From: Pseudomonas brassicacearum subsp. brassicacearum
Lineage (GTDB): Bacteria > Pseudomonadota > Gammaproteobacteria > Pseudomonadales > Pseudomonadaceae
Length of the DNA stretch: 64,000 nucleotides
NCBI RefSeq assembly: GCF_008801605.1
Contig: NZ_VZPJ01000004.1
Span: 186,001-250,000, forward strand
Direction: 5' to 3'
The notes under the pieces are model-generated. The model saw only the letters and a program-made list of their open reading frames with translations, searched no databases and was not told where the DNA came from. Every line of letters begins with the position of its first letter. Position 1 is the stretch's first letter. The position numbers and the translations under genes were made by a program. Below, one piece after another: positions 1 to 9,416 of this stretch.

Positions 1-75
1 CATCAGATATTCACACCGGTGACATACCGTGGGCACCGATTGATCCCGTCCCTCGATCGGTGAGCCATCTGCCTG

Positions 76-864
76 ATGCAAGCATTCCTGAAAAAAACAA
101 CGCCCAACGCGCCGACTACAACGACGAATCATCGGGAACACAGGCATGACGCGCAGAACAGCGACAGATCCCGTGAAGGTGAGATCTGTGTTCGGTTCCT
201 GTCGTGTGCAGACATCCCCTCGTTGCTTGAGCTCGAGCAAAAGAAATGGACGGACGATCAGCGGGCCGATGCCGCCATGCTGGCCTCCCGAATCGCTGCA
301 TTCCCTGCCCTGAGTGTCGGTGCGTTTTGCACACGCAGCGGCACCGCGCAGGCATCGCTGTTCATGAAACCGACCCGGCACGATCATATTCGCCAATGCC
401 CGACCTGGGCAGACTGCGCGAGGAAACAGCAGGGTGACGAAGCGGCCGGAACGGATGCGTTGTTTGGCATCAGCCTGAGCAGCGTCGACCCGAAAGCGGC
501 CAATGCGATTTTCGAGTTCTTCTGGCCCTACGCGCTGAAACAAGGCTGGTCGGTCATCTACCTGGGATCCCCTGTCCCGGGCCTAAGGGATTGGCGCTCG
601 AAAAACCCGGGTATCACGCTGGCGCACTACATCCTGAGTAAACGCCAAGGGCTGCCGTTGGACCCACAGTTGCGGTACTACTTCAAAAAAGGCTTTCGCA
701 AGATTGTCGCCATCAAAGACAACTACTTCCCCCATGAACCCTCGCTGGATGTTGGCGTGCTGATCCAAGGCAAAGTGCCGCTGTCGGGCCTTTCGTTCAT
801 CTGGAAGAGAGTTCCGTTGCCCTGGTTGCAACGCATGAAAAAACTGGTCTTCGTGTGCCTGTGA
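76..864 (+). CDS. GNAT-like acyltransferase (possible N-acyl amino acid synthase type)
   Basis: A 262-residue soluble protein that resembles the GCN5-related acyltransferase fold, close to the long-chain N-acyl amino acid synthase type (FeeM-like). The first 35 residues are polar and low complexity; the recognisable part begins near VRFLSCADIPSLLELEQ. The C-terminal part (YYFKKGFRKIVAIKDNYFP, then hydrophobic strands) looks like the end of a GNAT domain. Substrates cannot be read from the sequence. Its stop codon overlaps the GTG start of the desaturase gene, so the two are probably translationally coupled, which points to a fatty-acyl substrate. The start is uncertain because no strong ribosome binding site precedes it. 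Family call is by resemblance; specificity is inference. Confidence 0.55.
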   Translation: MQAFLKKTTPNAPTTTTNHREHRHDAQNSDRSREGEICVRFLSCADIPSLLELEQKKWTDDQRADAAMLASRIAAFPALSVGAFCTRSGTAQASLFMKPTRHDHIRQCPTWADCARKQQGDEAAGTDALFGISLSSVDPKAANAIFEFFWPYALKQGWSVIYLGSPVPGLRDWRSKNPGITLAHYILSKRQGLPLDPQLRYYFKKGFRKIVAIKDNYFPHEPSLDVGVLIQGKVPLSGLSFIWKRVPLPWLQRMKKLVFVCL

Positions 865-1757
865 ACACCTCCCAGGCTGTAGACGTTGCGCGCGCAGTGG
901 CTTTTCCCTCATCGAGCAGCAATCTTCCCAGCTACCTATTCATGATGCTGTGTGTCCTGAATAGCACCGCGATTGCCTGGCTGGCGACGCACGAGGCATT
1001 CGTATGGCTGGCTGTCGCGCCACTGATCGTGCTCCAGGCAATCCTGATGATCGGTGTCCAGGAGATCAAGCATCAAGGCGTGCATCGCCAGTTCCTCGTG
1101 GGCACACGGCTCAATGACGCAGTGGGTGTGTTCGCGGCGGGCATTTTTGCGGCCAACTTCGTGGGCTACCGCTACTTCCACCTCGAACACCACCGCAAGA
1201 CCTGCCAGGCCGATGATCCCGAAGGCTTGATGTACGAACAGACCTGGCCGACCCGCTGGATCAGCCTGCTGGGCGCCGCAGAGCAACTCTGGGTGGCGAT
1301 CTCCACCAACAGGATCTCCCGCCGCTACTTGCCGCCACACGCGGTCTGGCGCTGGCGCTGGAACAACGCCTTGATCGTCGTTTTTGCCGGTGCGCTGGCG
1401 TTCGGTCTCTATGAGGTGCCTCGCCTGGTCGTCTGCGTCTATCTGCTCCCGTATTGCCTGTTTGCCTGGATGGATTTCTGGCTGACGCAGGCCGAGCACT
1501 ATGGCGTACGGATCTCGGTCCAAGGCCCGCGCCGCGCGCCCTGTGAGATCACCACAGACGTGCGCATGCCAAAGGCCCTCTCCTGGCTGATCCTGCATCG
1601 CTCGCTGCATCGCACCCACCATCATGCGCCGGCAACCCGCTGGTTCCACGCGTACGCGCAATCGACGGTGCTTGCCAAAGACAAGCCCGGTGGCATGACA
1701 GACCTGCCCGCGTTCGTTGCGACATGGATGCGACTCGGCCCCCGACTCTGGAAATAA
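861..1757 (+). CDS. Membrane fatty-acid desaturase family protein
   Basis: A 298-residue integral membrane di-iron desaturase/hydroxylase-type protein. The three histidine clusters of the family are visible: HQGVH at about residues 71-75, HLEHH at 107-111 and HRTHHH at 250-255. Hydrophobic segments lie near residues 25-65, 90-105 and 170-205. I chose GTG at 861 because it overlaps the TGA of the acyltransferase gene (GTGA); a GTG two codons upstream is also possible. The enzyme would use O2 and reductant to introduce a double bond or hydroxyl into an acyl chain. Only 3 bases separate it from the next gene, so the three genes probably form one operon. Confidence 0.8.
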   Translation: MNTSQAVDVARAVAFPSSSSNLPSYLFMMLCVLNSTAIAWLATHEAFVWLAVAPLIVLQAILMIGVQEIKHQGVHRQFLVGTRLNDAVGVFAAGIFAANFVGYRYFHLEHHRKTCQADDPEGLMYEQTWPTRWISLLGAAEQLWVAISTNRISRRYLPPHAVWRWRWNNALIVVFAGALAFGLYEVPRLVVCVYLLPYCLFAWMDFWLTQAEHYGVRISVQGPRRAPCEITTDVRMPKALSWLILHRSLHRTHHHAPATRWFHAYAQSTVLAKDKPGGMTDLPAFVATWMRLGPRLWK

Positions 1758-1760
1758 GCC

Positions 1761-2495
1761 ATGAAAAACAACTGCGAGCCCTTCTGGAACGACACACCGA
1801 TCAGGACCTACCTGTTCGATGCCTTTTCGGTGCTGCTTCCTGCCGGCGAACAATTCGTGATTTCTGTGGTGGAATCATCCGCTCTGCAGTTGCCGCCAAC
1901 CTCGACACTGGCTGACCAGTCGCGCGACTTCGTGGCCGAGGAGCGCGCCCACCAGCGAGCCCATCGTCTCTACAACCAACAACTGGAAAAGCAGGGTTTT
2001 GAAGTCAAGAAATACGAACGCGAGATCGAAAAGGACCTCGATGCCCTGCGCGCCAAACTGTCACTCCATGCGCAGCTGTCCCTGGCCGCGGCGTTCGAGC
2101 ATGTGACGGCCGTCACCTCGCGGATCGCTTTGCGCAGCGGCGGGCTGCTTTCTACCAGCGCCTCCCCGCAAACACGCCTGTGGCGCTGGCACTGCGCCGA
2201 AGAAGTGGCTCATCAGCACGTCACCACCGATCTGCTCCAGGCGTTGGGTGTTCCCTATTGGCAGCGGATTTTCTATTTTTTGGCCGCATCGGCGCTGATG
2301 ACCTTCGATGTCCTGCGGCATCTGCACGGTTTTGCTCGCCTGGACGTTGCCCGCGGCCGCGTCAGCACCCGGCAACTGGGACGGGCCACGGGGCGCCTGC
2401 TGCTGCGCGATGGCGCGAACCTGGCGCTGCTGGCAGCCGGATGGGCTGCCTACTTTCTTCCGCTGAAAACGAATGCGGTGGCGGACTGTAAGTGA
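1761..2495 (+). CDS. PF10118-type predicted metal-dependent hydrolase
   Basis: A 244-residue protein of the poorly characterised 'predicted metal-dependent hydrolase' family (PF10118, COG3687). It has EERAHQRAH at residues 60-68 and a second acidic/histidine cluster (WHCAEEVAHQH) near residue 145, consistent with a ferritin-like helical di-metal site. A hydrophobic helix near residues 165-185 and another at the C-terminus suggest membrane association. As third gene of the acyltransferase-desaturase cassette it may act on the same lipid, perhaps oxidatively. The reaction is unknown. Family recognition is good; the role is inference. Confidence 0.75.
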   Translation: MKNNCEPFWNDTPIRTYLFDAFSVLLPAGEQFVISVVESSALQLPPTSTLADQSRDFVAEERAHQRAHRLYNQQLEKQGFEVKKYEREIEKDLDALRAKLSLHAQLSLAAAFEHVTAVTSRIALRSGGLLSTSASPQTRLWRWHCAEEVAHQHVTTDLLQALGVPYWQRIFYFLAASALMTFDVLRHLHGFARLDVARGRVSTRQLGRATGRLLLRDGANLALLAAGWAAYFLPLKTNAVADCK

Positions 2496-2589
2496 ACTGC
2501 AACATCCCCGACTTATTCTGGACCGAGCGCACGGCGGCGAATGGCTGGTTGTGCATGTCGCCCGCTCGGAACGATCCAGGGAGTTCGCC

Positions 2590-3969
2590 ATGAAAATCAG
2601 TGTATTCGGAAGTGGTTACGTAGGCTTGGTGCAAGCCGCCGTGTTGGCCGAAGTGGGCCATGACGTGGTGTGCATGGACATCGATGAGCGCAAGGTCGAC
2701 AGCCTGCGCCAAGGCCAAGTGAGCATTTACGAGCCTGGCCTGGCCGCGCTGGTGCGTGAAGGCCTGGAGGCTGGCCGTTTGCATTTCACCTGCGACGAAC
2801 AGCTCGCCGTGCAGCATGGCCAGGTACTTTTTATCGCAGTGGGCACGCCTTCCCGGGACGATGGCAGTGCCGATCTGAGCCAGGTTCTGGCCGTCGGCGA
2901 GGCCGTCGCCCGCTACCGCGAGCAACCGCTCATTGTGGTGGAGAAGTCCACCGTGCCGGTGGGCACCGGCGACGTTCTGCGGGCGCACATCGACAAATGC
3001 CTGCTCAAGGCCAGTCGCCTGCTGCAGTTCGATATTGTCTCCAACCCCGAATTTCTCAAGGAAGGCTCGGCGGTCGCCGATTGCCGTCGTCCGGATCGCA
3101 TCGTGATCGGCTGCGAACGCGATGAAGTGCGCGAAACCATGCGCGACCTGTATGCCCCGTTCAACCGCAACCACGACCGGGTCCTGTTCATGGACCTGCG
3201 CAGCGCCGAGCTGACCAAATACGCCGCCAACGGCATGCTGGCGACCAAGATCAGTTTTATCAACCAGATCGCCGAACTGGCCGAGCACCTGGGGGCCGAC
3301 ATCGAGTCCGTGCGCCTGGGCATCGGCGCCGACTCGCGCATTGGCTATCACTTCATTTACCCGGGATGCGGCTACGGTGGCTCGTGCTTTCCCAAGGACA
3401 TGCGAGCCCTGATCCACACGGCCGAGCAGGCTCATTGCTCCAGCGACCTGCTGCAAGCGGTGGAAGCCATCAACGGGCGGCAGAAACACAAGCTGTTCGA
3501 GCGGATCAATGCGTTCTACCAGGGCGACCTGCGCGGCAAGACCTTCGCCCTGTGGGGCCTGGCCTTCAAGCCCAACACCGACGACATGCGCGACGCACCG
3601 AGCCGCACCTTGCTGGAATCGCTTTGGGCCGCGGGTGCCAGCGTCCGCGCGTTCGACCCGGAGGCGATGCAGCAGACGCAATTGCTCTACCCCGACGAGC
3701 CCCGACTCATGCTGATGGGCACGCCGGAATCGGTGTTGCCGGGAGCCGACGCGTTGGTCATCTGTACCGAGTGGCAGCCCTTCAAGGCGCCGGACTTCGA
3801 CCTGATCCAGCAACGGCTCAAGGCCCCGGTGATTTTTGACGGTCGTAACCTGTTCGATCCGGAGCGCATGGCCGACAAGGGTTTCACCTATTTCCCGATG
3901 GGTCGCGGGCAGTCGCGCAACCTGCCTATCGCCCAGCAAACGTGGTTCCCAGCTTCGAGAAGCGCGTGA
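2590..3969 (+). CDS. ugd: UDP-glucose 6-dehydrogenase
   Basis: A 459-residue enzyme that oxidises UDP-glucose to UDP-glucuronate with two NAD+. The N-terminal Rossmann motif GSGYVGL starts at residue 7. EKSTVPVGT, NPEFLKEGSA and the catalytic-cysteine motif GYGGSCFPKD (Cys about 266) are intact, and the C-terminal UDP-binding domain is complete. The ATG at 2590 is preceded by AGGGAG; the reading frame stays open further upstream but the Rossmann start fixes this choice. UDP-glucuronate is the substrate expected for the epimerase at 15921-16892, so this gene may feed that surface-sugar cluster. Confidence 0.95.
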   Translation: MKISVFGSGYVGLVQAAVLAEVGHDVVCMDIDERKVDSLRQGQVSIYEPGLAALVREGLEAGRLHFTCDEQLAVQHGQVLFIAVGTPSRDDGSADLSQVLAVGEAVARYREQPLIVVEKSTVPVGTGDVLRAHIDKCLLKASRLLQFDIVSNPEFLKEGSAVADCRRPDRIVIGCERDEVRETMRDLYAPFNRNHDRVLFMDLRSAELTKYAANGMLATKISFINQIAELAEHLGADIESVRLGIGADSRIGYHFIYPGCGYGGSCFPKDMRALIHTAEQAHCSSDLLQAVEAINGRQKHKLFERINAFYQGDLRGKTFALWGLAFKPNTDDMRDAPSRTLLESLWAAGASVRAFDPEAMQQTQLLYPDEPRLMLMGTPESVLPGADALVICTEWQPFKAPDFDLIQQRLKAPVIFDGRNLFDPERMADKGFTYFPMGRGQSRNLPIAQQTWFPASRSA

Positions 3970-4036
3970 ACTGTGGCGTTACCTCAAAATTAATGCACTC
4001 AACCAGCATTAATATGAATTTGTAAGCAGGGGTCGT

Positions 4037-4121
4037 GAACGGCACACTGTGCGCCGTTCCTCCCCCAACTGTTGGAACACTTAAAGGGCTTTCTGGGACT
4101 TTCCCGTAAGCCCCTTTTTTT
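4037..4121 (+). terminator. Serial hairpins ending in a rho-independent terminator
   Basis: Downstream of ugd are hairpins with arms GAACGGC (4037-4043) and GCCGTTC (4053-4059), and a short CCAAC/GTTGG stem. They are followed by a stem GGGCTT/AAGCCC containing an inner GGGA/TCCC pair (4083-4114) and a seven-T run (4115-4121). The last element is a clear rho-independent terminator for ugd. It lies only 24 bases before the HPP gene start, so it could also act as a leader element for that gene, or end a small RNA. Confidence 0.75.
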
Positions 4122-4145
4122 GTTCGTTTTCTGGATTTTCGCTTA

Positions 4146-4853
4146 ATGCTTTCTCGCTGGTTCCCCGCTGCTATCAATACCCGTCCCACCGAATGGAGCC
4201 GCGCCGCCATCGGCATGGCGCTGGGGACGATGTTCAGTGTCTGGCTTTGCGGGCAGGTATTTGGCCTTGAGGTGGCGCAACACCTCATCGGCCCCCTCGG
4301 CGCCTCAGCGGTGCTGTTGTTTGCAGTGTCATCGGGCGCCCTCGCCCAGCCCTGGTCGATTGTCGGCGGTTATCTGTGTGCGTCGGTCGTCGCGCTGCTG
4401 GTGGCCCATGTATTGGGCCGCACGCTGGGTAGCGCCTGCCTGGCGGCGGGCATGGCGCTGGTGTTGATGTGCTGGCTGCGTTGCCTGCATCCGCCGGCAG
4501 GCGCCCTGGCGGCGACGCTGGTGCTGGCGGCCCCGTCTATCATTGCCTTGGACTGGCAAGCCGTTGGTGCGGCGATGCTGGCCGGCTCCGGGCTGCTGGC
4601 CTTTGCGCTGGCCTACAACAACCTGACGCGGGTGCGCTATCCCAGGCGTGCCAGCGAACCGCTGGCCGTCATACCGGCTGACCACCCTCCCGTCGACCGC
4701 CAGGCGATCACGGCCGAAGACCTGAAACTGGCCCTGGCGGAAATGGAAGCATTCTTTGACGTCACACCGGAAGATCTTGAGCAATTGATCCACGTCAGCG
4801 AGCGAAATGCCAAGCGTCGCAGCATCGCGGAGGTTCTCTCTAGTCGCGGTTGA
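4146..4853 (+). CDS. HPP family integral membrane protein
   Basis: A 235-residue protein whose first 165 residues form about four to five hydrophobic helices. It carries the family-naming motif in LHPPAGA at about residues 117-123, and a soluble acidic C-terminal tail of about 65 residues (AEDLKLALAEMEAFFDVT). HPP proteins are inner-membrane proteins; some plant members have been linked to nitrite transport, but the bacterial role is not settled. The start follows the ugd terminator by 24 bases. No convincing promoter is visible in that gap, so transcription may start upstream of the terminator. Confidence 0.8.
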   Translation: MLSRWFPAAINTRPTEWSRAAIGMALGTMFSVWLCGQVFGLEVAQHLIGPLGASAVLLFAVSSGALAQPWSIVGGYLCASVVALLVAHVLGRTLGSACLAAGMALVLMCWLRCLHPPAGALAATLVLAAPSIIALDWQAVGAAMLAGSGLLAFALAYNNLTRVRYPRRASEPLAVIPADHPPVDRQAITAEDLKLALAEMEAFFDVTPEDLEQLIHVSERNAKRRSIAEVLSSRG

Positions 4854-4987
4854 GCCTGTGGCTGCTATAAATATGCAGAAAGGACCTGCACGTATCCCGG
4901 TTGTGCAATGCAAATTTGCACTGGTACGATCCTGAATGGGTACGCGCGACACAATTCATAAAGAAGAATAAAAGCAGGGAGTTAGCG

Positions 4988-6094
4988 ATGACAGCTCAGG
5001 TTTCATCACACGCCGCGGGAACCATCGAAACCGCGGCCTATGAGGTGCTGGTCGAAGTTCGCAATCACATTGGCCATTTGACCCTGAACCGCCCCGCCGG
5101 CCTCAATGCCCTCACCCTGGGCATGGTGCGCAGCTTGCAGCAACAACTCGATACCTGGGCCCTCGACCCACAGATCCGCGCCGTGGTGCTGCGTGGTGCG
5201 GGCGAGAAGGCGTTTTGCGCCGGCGGTGATATCCGTTCGTTGTACGACAGCCACAAGCAGGGCGACACCCTGCACGAAGATTTCTTCGTCGAGGAATACG
5301 CCCTCGACCTGACGATTCATCACTACCGCAAACCGATCGTCGCCTTGATGGACGGCTTCGTGCTGGGCGGCGGCATGGGGCTGGCACAAGGTGCCGACCT
5401 GCGGGTGGTCACCGAGCGCAGCCGCCTGGGCATGCCGGAAGTCGGCATCGGGTATTTCCCGGACGTGGGCGGCAGTTACTTCCTGCCGCGCATTCCTGGC
5501 GAACTGGGTATCTACCTGGGCGTCAGCGGCGTGCAGATCCGTGCGTCTGACGCCTTGTATTGCGGGCTGGCCGATTGGTATCTGGACAGTCGCAAGCTTG
5601 AACAGCTCGATGCGCGCCTCGATCGCCTGGAGTGGGGTGATACACCACTCAAGGACCTGCAGAGCCTGCTGGCCAAGCTTGGTGTGCAACAGCTGCCTGC
5701 CCCGCCCCTGGCCGATTTGCGGCCAGCCATCGACCATTTCTTTGGCCTGCCCGACGTGCCGAGCATGGTCGAGCAGTTGCGCCAGGTCACCGTCGCCAAC
5801 AGCCACGAATGGGCAATAAAGACCGCCGACCTGCTAGACAGCCGCTCTCCCCTGGCCATGGCCGTGACCCTGGAAATGCTGCGGCGCGGTCGGCATTTGA
5901 GCCTGGAAGAATGTTTTGCCCTGGAACTGCATCTGGATCAGCAATGGTTCGAACGCGGTGACCTGATCGAAGGCGTGCGCGCCTTGCTGATCGACAAAGA
6001 CAAGAACCCGCGTTGGAACCCGCCGACCCTGGAGGCGCTGGACGCCGACCATGTGGCGAGCTTCTTCGACGGCTTCGACGACCACGGGAACTGA
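4988..6094 (+). CDS. 3-hydroxyisobutyryl-CoA hydrolase / enoyl-CoA hydratase family protein
   Basis: A 368-residue crotonase-fold enzyme, the length of the HIBCH subfamily rather than the roughly 260 residues of simple hydratases. Conserved segments are GGDIRSLYD, the oxyanion-hole region FVLGGGMGLAQG, and MPEVGIGYFPDVGGSYF, typical of 3-hydroxyisobutyryl-CoA hydrolases (valine degradation). The ATG at 4988 follows AGGGAG; the open frame extends upstream to 4901 without homology. It is followed after 3 bases by an acyl-CoA dehydrogenase gene, giving a two-gene unit that would supply two steps of valine catabolism (isobutyryl-CoA oxidation and 3-hydroxyisobutyryl-CoA hydrolysis). Confidence 0.85.
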   Translation: MTAQVSSHAAGTIETAAYEVLVEVRNHIGHLTLNRPAGLNALTLGMVRSLQQQLDTWALDPQIRAVVLRGAGEKAFCAGGDIRSLYDSHKQGDTLHEDFFVEEYALDLTIHHYRKPIVALMDGFVLGGGMGLAQGADLRVVTERSRLGMPEVGIGYFPDVGGSYFLPRIPGELGIYLGVSGVQIRASDALYCGLADWYLDSRKLEQLDARLDRLEWGDTPLKDLQSLLAKLGVQQLPAPPLADLRPAIDHFFGLPDVPSMVEQLRQVTVANSHEWAIKTADLLDSRSPLAMAVTLEMLRRGRHLSLEECFALELHLDQQWFERGDLIEGVRALLIDKDKNPRWNPPTLEALDADHVASFFDGFDDHGN

Positions 6095-6097
6095 GCC

Positions 6098-7249
6098 ATG
6101 CATGACCTCGAACTGACCGAAGAACAAGTGATGATCCGCGACATGGCCCGGGACTTCGCCCGTGGCGAAATCGCTCCCCATGCCCAGGCGTGGGAAAAGG
6201 CCGGCTGGATTGACGACGGCCTGGTGGCGAAGATGGGTGAGCTGGGCCTGTTGGGGATGGTGGTGCCGGAAGAATGGGGCGGTACCTACGTCGATTACGT
6301 CGCCTATGCCCTGGCCGTGGAAGAAATCTCCGCAGGCGACGGTGCTACCGGCGCACTGATGAGCATTCACAATTCGGTGGGTTGCGGGCCGGTGCTGAAT
6401 TTCGGCACTGACGAACAAAAGCAGACGTGGTTGGCCGACCTCGCCAGTGGCCAGGCCATTGGTTGCTTCTGCCTGACCGAGCCCCAGGCCGGCTCCGAAG
6501 CCCACAACCTGCGCACCCGGGCCGAATTGCGCGATGGCCAGTGGGTTATCAATGGTGCCAAGCAGTTCGTCAGCAATGGCAAGCGAGCCAAACTGGCGAT
6601 CGTGTTTGCCGTGACGGACCCGGAACTGGGCAAGAAAGGCATTTCGGCGTTCCTGGTGCCCACCGATACGCCGGGTTTCATCGTTGATCGCACCGAACAC
6701 AAAATGGGCATCCGCGCCTCGGACACCTGCGCGGTCACCTTGAGCAACTGCACCATCCCCGAGGCCAATCTGTTGGGGGCTCGCGGTAAAGGCCTGGCCA
6801 TCGCCCTGTCCAACCTGGAAGGCGGCCGCATCGGCATCGCCGCACAAGCCTTGGGCATCGCCCGTGCGGCCTTTGAAGCGGCGCTGGCTTACGCGCGCGA
6901 TCGGGTTCAGTTCGACAAGCCGATCATCGAGCACCAGAGCATCGCCAACCTGCTGGCCGACATGCACACCCGCATCAACGCCACCCGCCTGCTCATCCTC
7001 CACGCCGCCCGCCTTCGCAGCGCGGGCAAGCCGTGCCTGTCAGAAGCCTCCCAGGCCAAGCTGTTTGCCTCGGAAATGGCCGAGAAAGTCTGCTCCTCGG
7101 CGATACAGATTCATGGTGGGTATGGGTATCTCGAGGATTATCCGGTAGAGCGCTACTACCGCGATGCGCGGATTACCCAGATTTATGAAGGGTCGAGCGA
7201 GATACAGCGGATGGTGATTGCCCGGGAGCTGAAGCACTACCTGGTGTAA
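6098..7249 (+). CDS. Acyl-CoA dehydrogenase (isobutyryl-CoA type likely)
   Basis: A 383-residue FAD-dependent acyl-CoA dehydrogenase with the usual three parts: an N-terminal helical domain, a middle beta domain ([11 protein letters not shown] near 127) and a C-terminal helical domain. The closing motif [16 protein letters not shown] contains the region of the catalytic glutamate. [16 protein letters not shown] resembles isobutyryl-CoA dehydrogenases. It forms an operon with the preceding hydrolase gene, which supports a role in valine degradation. Specificity is inferred from neighbour and similarity. Confidence 0.85.
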   Translation: MHDLELTEEQVMIRDMARDFARGEIAPHAQAWEKAGWIDDGLVAKMGELGLLGMVVPEEWGGTYVDYVAYALAVEEISAGDGATGALMSIHNSVGCGPVLNFGTDEQKQTWLADLASGQAIGCFCLTEPQAGSEAHNLRTRAELRDGQWVINGAKQFVSNGKRAKLAIVFAVTDPELGKKGISAFLVPTDTPGFIVDRTEHKMGIRASDTCAVTLSNCTIPEANLLGARGKGLAIALSNLEGGRIGIAAQALGIARAAFEAALAYARDRVQFDKPIIEHQSIANLLADMHTRINATRLLILHAARLRSAGKPCLSEASQAKLFASEMAEKVCSSAIQIHGGYGYLEDYPVERYYRDARITQIYEGSSEIQRMVIARELKHYLV

Positions 7250-7261
7250 CGGCAGGAAAAG

Positions 7262-7475
7262 CATCGCGAGCAAGCTTTGCTCCCACTGAATCTACGCTGC
7301 AAACAGAATACTTGTGGGAACAAGGCTTGCCCGCGATAGCGGTGTATCAGCCATTTATAGGCTGAATGTACCGCCGCCATCGCGGGCAAGCCCAGCTCCC
7401 ACAGGGTTCAGTGGTGTACACAGATACTGCGTACAGCCCAGATCCACTGTGGGAGCGAGCTTGCTCGCGATGGCG
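7262..7475. repeat. Four REP-type palindromes
   Basis: Four copies of the TGTGGGAGC...GCTCGCGATGGCGG element in alternating orientation, at about 7262-7286, 7313-7342, 7374-7404 and 7448-7475. They fill the space between the convergent acyl-CoA dehydrogenase and enoyl-CoA hydratase genes. Paired inverted copies could fold into large hairpins and may end transcription from both sides. Confidence 0.9.
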
Positions 7476-7492
7476 TCAGTGAGAACGCCGCG

Positions 7493-8266
7493 TTACTTGT
7501 CCTGGAACTCCGCCGCACGCTTGGCCACGAATGCCGCCATGCCTTCCTTCTGATCCTGCGTCGCAAACGCCGCATGGAATACCCGCCGCTCGAAGCGCAC
7601 GCCTTCGGACAGGCTGACCTCAAAGGCGCGGTTGACGCTTTCCTTGACCATCATGCTGATGGGCACCGACTTGGAGGCGATCAACGCTGCAGTTTTAAGC
7701 GCCTCGTCCAGCAGCTCATCGGCCGGTAGGATCCGCGCGACGATGCCGCAGCGTTCGGCTTCCACCGCATCGATGAAGCGCCCGGTCAGGCACATTTCCA
7801 TGGCCTTGGCCTTGCCCACCGCGCGGGTCAGGCGCTGGGTGCCGCCCATGCCTGGCAGCACGCCGAGGTTGACCTCCGGCTGGCCGAACTTGGCGTTGTC
7901 GCCTGCCAGGATGAAGTCGCACATCAACGCCAGCTCACACCCCCCGCCCAAGGCAAAACCGTTCACCGCCGCGATGATCGGCTTGCGACGGTTGGCCACG
8001 CGGTCGCTGTCGCTGAACAGGTCGTCCAGGTAGATCTGCGGGTAGGTCAGCTCGGCCATTTCCTTGATGTCGGCACCGGCGGCAAAGGCTTTTTTCGAGC
8101 CGGTCAGCACGATGCAGCCAATCTTCGGATCAGCCTCCAGGCTGTCCAGCGCCTGGTTCAGTTCGCTGACGATCTGCGCATTCAAGGCGTTCAATGCCTG
8201 GGGACGGTTGAGGGTGATCAGGCCGACGCGGTCCTTGATCTCCAATAAAATCGTTTCGTAGCTCAT
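7493..8266 (-). CDS. Enoyl-CoA hydratase
   Basis: A 257-residue crotonase-family enzyme that hydrates trans-2-enoyl-Co[12 protein letters not shown] and the oxyanion-hole region [16 protein letters not shown] are present, as are the two catalytic-glutamate regions ([15 protein letters not shown]). The start is set at 8266, where AGGAG precedes the ATG; the frame continues further upstream into the dehydrogenase gene but not as homologous sequence. It is the last gene of the five-gene minus-strand operon and corresponds in order to fadB1x of P. putida, whose cluster acts on short or branched acyl-CoAs. Confidence 0.9.
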   Translation of the reverse strand: MSYETILLEIKDRVGLITLNRPQALNALNAQIVSELNQALDSLEADPKIGCIVLTGSKKAFAAGADIKEMAELTYPQIYLDDLFSDSDRVANRRKPIIAAVNGFALGGGCELALMCDFILAGDNAKFGQPEVNLGVLPGMGGTQRLTRAVGKAKAMEMCLTGRFIDAVEAERCGIVARILPADELLDEALKTAALIASKSVPISMMVKESVNRAFEVSLSEGVRFERRVFHAAFATQDQKEGMAAFVAKRAAEFQDK

Positions 8267-8279
8267 GCAGGACTCCTGT

Positions 8280-9407
8280 TCAAAGATTGCGCGAAATGAC
8301 CATGCGCTGAATGTCGCTGGTGCCTTCGTAGATCTGGCAGACTCGCACGTCGCGGTAGATGCGCTCCAGCGGGAAGTCGTTGAGGTAACCGTAGCCGCCC
8401 AGGGTCTGCAACGCCATGGAGCAGACCTTTTCAGCCATTTCCGAGGCGAACAGCTTGGCCATGGAGGCCTCCACCAGCGCCGGTTGGCCACTGTCTCGCA
8501 GGGCGGCGGCGTAGTGCACCATTTGCCGGGCCACGGCGATCTGGGTCGCCATGTCGGCCAGGCGGAACGCCACGGCCTGGTGCTCGATGATCGGCTTGCC
8601 GAAACTGGAGCGCTCCCGCGCATAGTCCCGGGCCGCCTCGAACGCCGCGCGGGCCATGCCCACCGCTTGCGCCGCGATGCCCACGCGCCCGCCTTCCAGG
8701 TTCGCCAGGGCGATCTTGTAGCCCTCGCCCTCCTCCCCCAGGCGATTGCCCACTGGCACCTTCAAATCCTCGAAGAGGATCTGGCAGGTGTCGGAAGCGT
8801 GTTGGCCGAGTTTGTCTTCGACCCGGGCCACGCTGTAGCCCGGCGAATCGGTCGGCACGATGAACGCACTGATGCCACGCTTGCCGGCGCTCGGATCGGT
8901 CACCGCGAACACGATCACCACCCCGGCGTTCTGCCCGGACGTGATGAACTGCTTGCAACCGTTGAGCACGTAATGATCACCCTCCAGCCGCGCCCGCGTC
9001 TTGAGGCTGCTGGCGTCCGAACCGGCCTGGGGCTCGGTCAGGGCGAAGGCGCCAAGCATCGCGCCACTGGCCAGGGGCGTGAGGAATTTCGCCTTCTGCT
9101 CATCGTTGCCGAACTTGAGGATCGGCACGCAACCCACCGAGTTGTGCACGCTCATGATGGTCGAGCATGCGCCGTCGCCGGCGGCGACTTCTTCCAGGGT
9201 CATCGCGTAGGCCAGGTAACCGGTGTCACAACCACCCCACTGCTCCGGCACCAGCATGCCGAAGAAGCCCAGTTCGGCCATTTCATCGATGGCTTCCCGG
9301 GGAAAACGGTGCTCGCGGTCCCATTCGGCGGCGAACGGTTTCAAGCGTTCCTCGGCGAATTGCCGAGCCATGTCGCGGATTTGGGTCTGTTCTTCAGTCG
9401 GGAGCAT
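8280..9407 (-). CDS. Acyl-CoA dehydrogenase (short/branched-chain type)
   Basis: A 375-residue flavoenzyme oxidising acyl-CoA to 2-enoyl-Co[20 protein letters not shown] binds FAD and substrate in this family, and [16 protein letters not shown] closes the protein and includes the catalytic-base region. [15 protein letters not shown] sequence ([16 protein letters not shown]) is shared with short/branched-chain dehydrogenases. It lies 13 bases before the hydratase gene and 9 bases after the thiolase gene. Within the operon it would catalyse the first oxidative step of isoleucine- or short-chain-derived acyl-CoA degradation. Confidence 0.9.
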   Translation of the reverse strand: MLPTEEQTQIRDMARQFAEERLKPFAAEWDREHRFPREAIDEMAELGFFGMLVPEQWGGCDTGYLAYAMTLEEVAAGDGACSTIMSVHNSVGCVPILKFGNDEQKAKFLTPLASGAMLGAFALTEPQAGSDASSLKTRARLEGDHYVLNGCKQFITSGQNAGVVIVFAVTDPSAGKRGISAFIVPTDSPGYSVARVEDKLGQHASDTCQILFEDLKVPVGNRLGEEGEGYKIALANLEGGRVGIAAQAVGMARAAFEAARDYARERSSFGKPIIEHQAVAFRLADMATQIAVARQMVHYAAALRDSGQPALVEASMAKLFASEMAEKVCSMALQTLGGYGYLNDFPLERIYRDVRVCQIYEGTSDIQRMVISRNL

Positions 9408-9416
9408 GGTGATTCC

